A stretch of 7,063 nt of DNA from CANKHA01 sp035699705 (GTDB taxonomy: Bacteria; Pseudomonadota; Alphaproteobacteria; Rhizobiales; Xanthobacteraceae), in NCBI GenBank assembly GCA_035699705.1, contig DASSPI010000072.1, forward strand, positions 1-7,063, given 5' to 3'. A program made the translations under genes and the position numbers. The stretch's first letter is position 1, and each line of letters starts with the position of its first letter. Under the pieces are notes generated by a model. The model searched no databases. It had not been told where the DNA came from and saw nothing but the letters and a program-made list of their open reading frames with translations. This document shows positions 5,188 through 7,063 of this stretch, piece by piece.

Positions 5188-5496
5188 CTAGCGCCTGGCC
5201 GGCTTCAGCTTCTCCGCGGTGCATTTCTCCACCAGCGGCAGCCGCTGGTCGAGGCTGAGCCCGCGCGCCTCCTTCTCGTATTTCATCCAGCATTCGGTGC
5301 TGGCTTTTTCGCGCGTCATCGGCGCCGGCGGCGCGGCGGCCTCGGCGATGACCGGCAAGGGCGCGCTCGGGCCTGCGGCGGCTTCCGCCGCCGGCGGGCC
5401 GGTCACCGCCTGCGCATGCGAGCAGGCGGCGAGGGTTGCCGCCATGCCGAGCACAAAGACAATATTGAAAACATCGCCGGACCGGCGCTTGCGCAT
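5188..5496 (-). CDS. Small lipoprotein with a conserved-looking Cys pair
   Basis: The 102-residue product begins MRKRRSGDVF, followed by a hydrophobic span ending in the lipobox L-A-A-C at Cys25, so it is probably a lipid-anchored envelope protein. Ser at +2 is compatible with sorting to the outer membrane. Residues 28-60 are an Ala/Pro linker. The C-terminal 40 residues hold TECWMKYEKEARGLSLDQ and LVEKC, with Cys69 and Cys92 placed like a small helical hairpin closed by a disulfide. This is reminiscent of PsiF-type repeats, but I would not assign that family. The ATG at 5496 has only a G-rich run upstream as ribosome site. It lies just upstream of the cupredoxin gene on the same strand and may share a transcript with it. 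Confidence 0.83.
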   Translation of the reverse strand: MRKRRSGDVFNIVFVLGMAATLAACSHAQAVTGPPAAEAAAGPSAPLPVIAEAAAPPAPMTREKASTECWMKYEKEARGLSLDQRLPLVEKCTAEKLKPARR

Positions 5497-5759
5497 CAGT
5501 CGCCCCCCATTGGCCGGCCGCGCACCAAATTTAGCGCATCATGTTTATCGGCGAACCGGCGCCCCATTCCGCCGGATCAAGCGCTCGGCAGACCGGCGCT
5601 TACTCAAACTTATTCGCGGCGTCTTAGCAATCGCAGGACGGCCTAAAGCTGTGAGCTCTCCCCGACATTTCCGCCGGTCACGATGGCGTGTTCATTCTTG
5701 AACTCCCCGGCAAGTGGCGTGTTTTCCCCTGTGAACGATATGGATTTCTGGAGGCTAAA
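5497..5759. other. Divergent intergenic region (263 bases)
   Basis: This gap separates the minus-strand lipoprotein gene from the plus-strand exported protein at 5760. I see no credible gene in it. It must hold promoters for both directions. The only recognisable signal is the EcfG-like candidate at 5699-5723. An 11-base word, GACCGGCGCTT, occurs at 5591-5601 and again inside the lipoprotein gene at 5480-5490, probably by chance given the composition. Confidence 0.5.
5699..5723 (+). promoter_or_regulatory. Degenerate EcfG-like promoter candidate
   Basis: TGAAC at 5699-5703 is separated by 16 bases from TGTT at 5720-5723. The core GAAC and GTT positions and the spacing fit GGAAC-N16-cGTT, with mismatches at the first base of each box. 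It ends 36 bases before ATG 5760, a distance similar to the other candidates in the window. A housekeeping promoter using TTGAAC as -35 is an alternative reading. Confidence 0.25.
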
Positions 5760-6161
5760 ATGCGGTTATCCTGGGCTGCCGCGGCAGCGGGGCTAGTTCT
5801 CTGGAGCGCGGCGCCGGGGAATGCCGCCGGACCGATGGAAGAAGGCCACATCGCCATCGGTGTCGGAATTATCTGCAACACCTCGGAACAAATGGACCGG
5901 CTGATCGGCCTGCGCAATGACGGCGAGGAAGTGAACCGCGCGGTCACGGCCGTGAACGATGAAGCCAGGGATCCGCGCGCCTGCGGCGTCGCTGCCGTCG
6001 CCTTCATGTCGGACAAGATGGTCGACATGAAAAACGTGCAGGGCAAGCTGGTGCAGATCGTGCGGATCAGCGTGGTGGCGGCCTTCGACGGCCAGCAATG
6101 GGCGCGCGTTCCCGTGATGACGCAATACGCGCTGATCGAACCGGAAGGCTATACGATCTGA
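5760..6161 (+). CDS. Exported protein of unknown function (133 residues)
   Basis: The product has a signal peptide (MRLSWAAAAAGLVLWSAAPG, cleavage near NAA at residue 23). The mature domain contains two cysteines, C39 (GVGIICNTSEQ) and C75 (DPRACGVAAVAF), probably disulfide-bonded in the periplasm. Strand-rich segments (LVQIVRISVVAAFDGQQWARV) alternate with one helical stretch (EEVNRAVTAVNDEA), suggesting a small alpha/beta fold. GGAGG five bases before ATG 5760 fixes the start, discarding the in-frame extension to 5688. I do not recognise the family. It is divergent from the lipoprotein/cupredoxin pair and is followed by a strong hairpin terminator, so it is likely monocistronic. Confidence 0.85.
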   Translation: MRLSWAAAAAGLVLWSAAPGNAAGPMEEGHIAIGVGIICNTSEQMDRLIGLRNDGEEVNRAVTAVNDEARDPRACGVAAVAFMSDKMVDMKNVQGKLVQIVRISVVAAFDGQQWARVPVMTQYALIEPEGYTI

Positions 6162-6185
6162 GTTTTTTCTGCGGTGCGGAACGGC

Positions 6186-6228
6186 ACAACCGGTGGAACC
6201 GCTGCGGCGCGCCACCGGTTGTCGTTTT
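6186..6228 (+). terminator. Intrinsic terminator after the 5760 gene
   Basis: ACAACCGGTGG (6186-6196) pairs perfectly over 11 bases with CCACCGGTTGT (6212-6222), enclosing a 15-base loop, and TTTT follows at 6225-6228. It is 25 bases after the stop codon. Its arms overlap the EcfG-like promoter candidate of the next gene. Confidence 0.75.
6195..6220 (+). promoter_or_regulatory. EcfG-like promoter overlapping a terminator
   Basis: GGAAC at 6195-6199 is followed after 17 bases by GGTT at 6217-6220. The -35 box and the GTT core are intact and the spacer is within the known 16-17 range; only the less conserved first base of the -10 differs. It ends 30 bases before ATG 6251. Because both boxes lie partly in the arms of a terminator hairpin, chance overlap cannot be excluded. 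Confidence 0.42.
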
Positions 6229-6250
6229 GAGTCACAGGACGAGGTCGAGC

Positions 6251-6511
6251 ATGTCACCGCGCAAGCATCCCGACACCGAACGCATCGGCGGCCCCGGCGC
6301 TGCCCACGAAAACCGCCAGGAGCCGGAGAAATCCAAGCCGCACGGCGAGCTTCCGCATGAGGACGCCGGCTCCGGCAATCGTGCGACGCGGGTTCAGAAC
6401 AAGCCCTGGGATCAGGCCAGGGAATTCAGGACGGAGGACTTTGCCGGCCGCAAGGATGCCGGCGGGGACCATCAGGCGAAGAAGCCGGCGCCGAAGCGGA
6501 GCAGGGGCTAG
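6251..6511 (+). CDS. Small hydrophilic, probably disordered protein (86 residues)
   Basis: The product is almost free of large hydrophobic residues and rich in Gly, Pro, Lys, Arg, Glu, His and Asp (for example MSPRKHPDTERIGGPG and GELPHEDAGSGNRATR, with a basic Lys/Pro/Arg tail). Only a short patch, KPWDQAREFRTEDFAGR at about 51-67, could fold or bind a partner. Such composition recalls stress-related hydrophilic proteins. That fits the EcfG-like promoter upstream but does not prove it. GAGG at 6241-6244, six bases before ATG 6251, marks the start; the frame's upstream extension to 6098 overlaps the previous gene and the terminator. The family is not known to me by name. Confidence 0.78.
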   Translation: MSPRKHPDTERIGGPGAAHENRQEPEKSKPHGELPHEDAGSGNRATRVQNKPWDQAREFRTEDFAGRKDAGGDHQAKKPAPKRSRG

Positions 6512-6532
6512 CGCGGCGACGGCGCGCCGCGC
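6511..6532. terminator. GC-rich hairpin between convergent genes
   Basis: GCGCGGCG (6511-6518) pairs with CGCCGCGC (6525-6532) around a 6-base loop, starting on the last base of the 6251 gene's stop codon. Only TTAA follows, so termination would be inefficient. It may serve both convergent transcripts. Confidence 0.4.
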
Positions 6533-6541
6533 TTAACAGGC

Positions 6542-6685
6542 TTATTCCTCGGCATAGACGCGCGGCATGCTCCGGCGGATTTCCTGCGCCTCGCGGAAGC
6601 TGTCGGCGACGATCCAGACGCTGCGCGTGATTTTGCGCAACATGCGGCGGACCATTTCGGTGACGTAGATCAGGACGGCAAGCAT
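6542..6685 (-). CDS. 47-residue protein, amphipathic, unknown function
   Basis: Reading leftward from 6685 gives MLAVLIYVTEMVRRMLRK, then ITRSVWIVADSFREAQEIRR and a tail SMPRVYAEE. The first 20 residues make a basic amphipathic or weakly membrane-associated helix. The SFREAQEIRRSMPR segment recalls a short motif I have seen in small rhizobial proteins. An excellent GAGGAG ribosome site, 8 bases before ATG 6685, supports expression. A GC-rich inverted repeat (GCGCCGCCG and CGGCGGCGC, about 6710-6730) lies in its presumed leader. Its size means it is easily missed by gene callers. It converges on the 6251 gene. Confidence 0.75.
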   Translation of the reverse strand: MLAVLIYVTEMVRRMLRKITRSVWIVADSFREAQEIRRSMPRVYAEE

Positions 6686-6751
6686 AACAATTTCTCCTCA
6701 AAGGTGCGGCGCCGCCGCTGCGGCGGCGCTGTCAGCCGGTCGCTGCGAGCC

Positions 6752-6901
6752 TTAGCGCGCGACTTCGCTGTCGGTGTGACGGCTCTGTTGCTTTACGATG
6801 AAAGCGTAAAACCGGTGCAGCCGGGACAATCTGCCCGCAGCGGCCGCGGAAAGACCGGTGAGATCGGGCGTGAAAGCCAGCAGGGCGAGATTCGGGGCCA
6901 T
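6752..6901 (-). CDS. Possible 49-residue small protein
   Basis: The frame from 6901 reads MAPNLALLAFTPDLTGL, then SAAAAGRLSRLHRFYAFIVK and a polar end. GGAG, eight bases before this ATG, is a fair ribosome site. The same frame extends to 6967, but that start has no ribosome site. Codon third positions are moderately GC-rich, less so than clear genes here. It would lie 66 bases upstream of the 47-residue gene on the same strand, possibly in one transcript. I do not recognise the family, and a non-coding reading remains quite possible. Confidence 0.4.
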   Translation of the reverse strand: MAPNLALLAFTPDLTGLSAAAAGRLSRLHRFYAFIVKQQSRHTDSEVAR

Positions 6902-7027
6902 GGATCCAACTCCATCGTTGTGGATCCCGAGGCGTTCCCGAATTTTCTTATTGTTGTTGCGCTTCATATAGCAGCTTTGGCCGAAATGACCTCATCCAAT
7001 GCAAGATGAGTCTTATGCGCCACGCTC

Positions 7028-7063
7028 ATGGGCGCCGCGGAATGGCTGTATTTGCTGCCGGCG
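7028..7063 (+). CDS. Possible start of a membrane protein, cut by the window end
   Basis: Twelve codons are visible: MGAAEWLYLLPA, with GC-rich third positions and a hydrophobic turn typical of the first span of an integral membrane protein. No clear ribosome site precedes the ATG and another frame is also open, so this is only a suggestion. Confidence 0.25.
   Translation, partial: MGAAEWLYLLPA

Noticed and set aside
4754..5191. Plus-strand open frame of 145 codons opposite the cupredoxin gene
   Set aside because: It is the antisense shadow of a gene with clear copper ligands and a signal peptide.
5480..5601. Direct repeat of GACCGGCGCTT at 5480-5490 and 5591-5601
   Set aside because: One copy is inside a coding region and the word is typical of local composition; there is no further repeat structure, so it is probably chance.

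Overview
The window looks like ordinary chromosome from a GC-rich alphaproteobacterium, most probably Bradyrhizobium or a close relative in Nitrobacteraceae (Hyphomicrobiales). This rests on codon use, on family content (DUF4282, DUF3072, DUF1236, many small exported proteins of a kind common in these genomes) and on a textbook alphaproteobacterial EcfG promoter. No database was searched, so the taxonomy is inference. There are no rRNA, tRNA, CRISPR, transposase or phage genes and no sign of recent transfer.

Layout, left to right. A long imperfect palindrome (5-49) lies beyond the end of a minus-strand DUF4282 membrane protein gene (59-352). A divergent gene encodes a tiny basic exported protein (567-788). 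It converges through a shared bidirectional terminator (815-843) on a minus-strand exported protein gene (853-1245). On the plus strand come a DUF1236 exported protein (1424-1801) closely followed by DUF3072 (1810-2055), then a perfect EcfG promoter (2132-2156) in front of two tiny single-span membrane proteins (2199-2363, 2414-2575) ending in a terminator (2595-2634). A 97-residue soluble protein follows (2763-3056), then a minus-strand Lys-rich 45-residue protein (3116-3253), and a second, longer DUF1236 paralogue (3459-4022) with a very strong terminator (4061-4100).

The right half holds a stand-alone CheY-like receiver (4246-4686). It converges on a minus-strand pair: a lipoprotein (5188-5496) and an amicyanin-like periplasmic cupredoxin (4766-5098). 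Divergent from these is an exported protein of unknown function (5760-6161). Then come a hydrophilic, probably disordered 86-residue protein (6251-6511) and, on the minus strand, a 47-residue protein (6542-6685) plus a weaker 49-residue candidate (6752-6901). The last bases may hold the start of a plus-strand membrane protein (7028 onward).

No enzyme pathway or classical defence system is visible. The most coherent reading is a run of small, mostly envelope-directed or hydrophilic accessory proteins, several with promoters resembling the EcfG (general stress response) consensus at a similar distance from their start codons. One promoter is a perfect match, one deviates only at the least conserved position, and the others are degenerate. 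The hypothesis that this stretch is partly a general-stress regulon cluster is the most interesting thing here and is testable.
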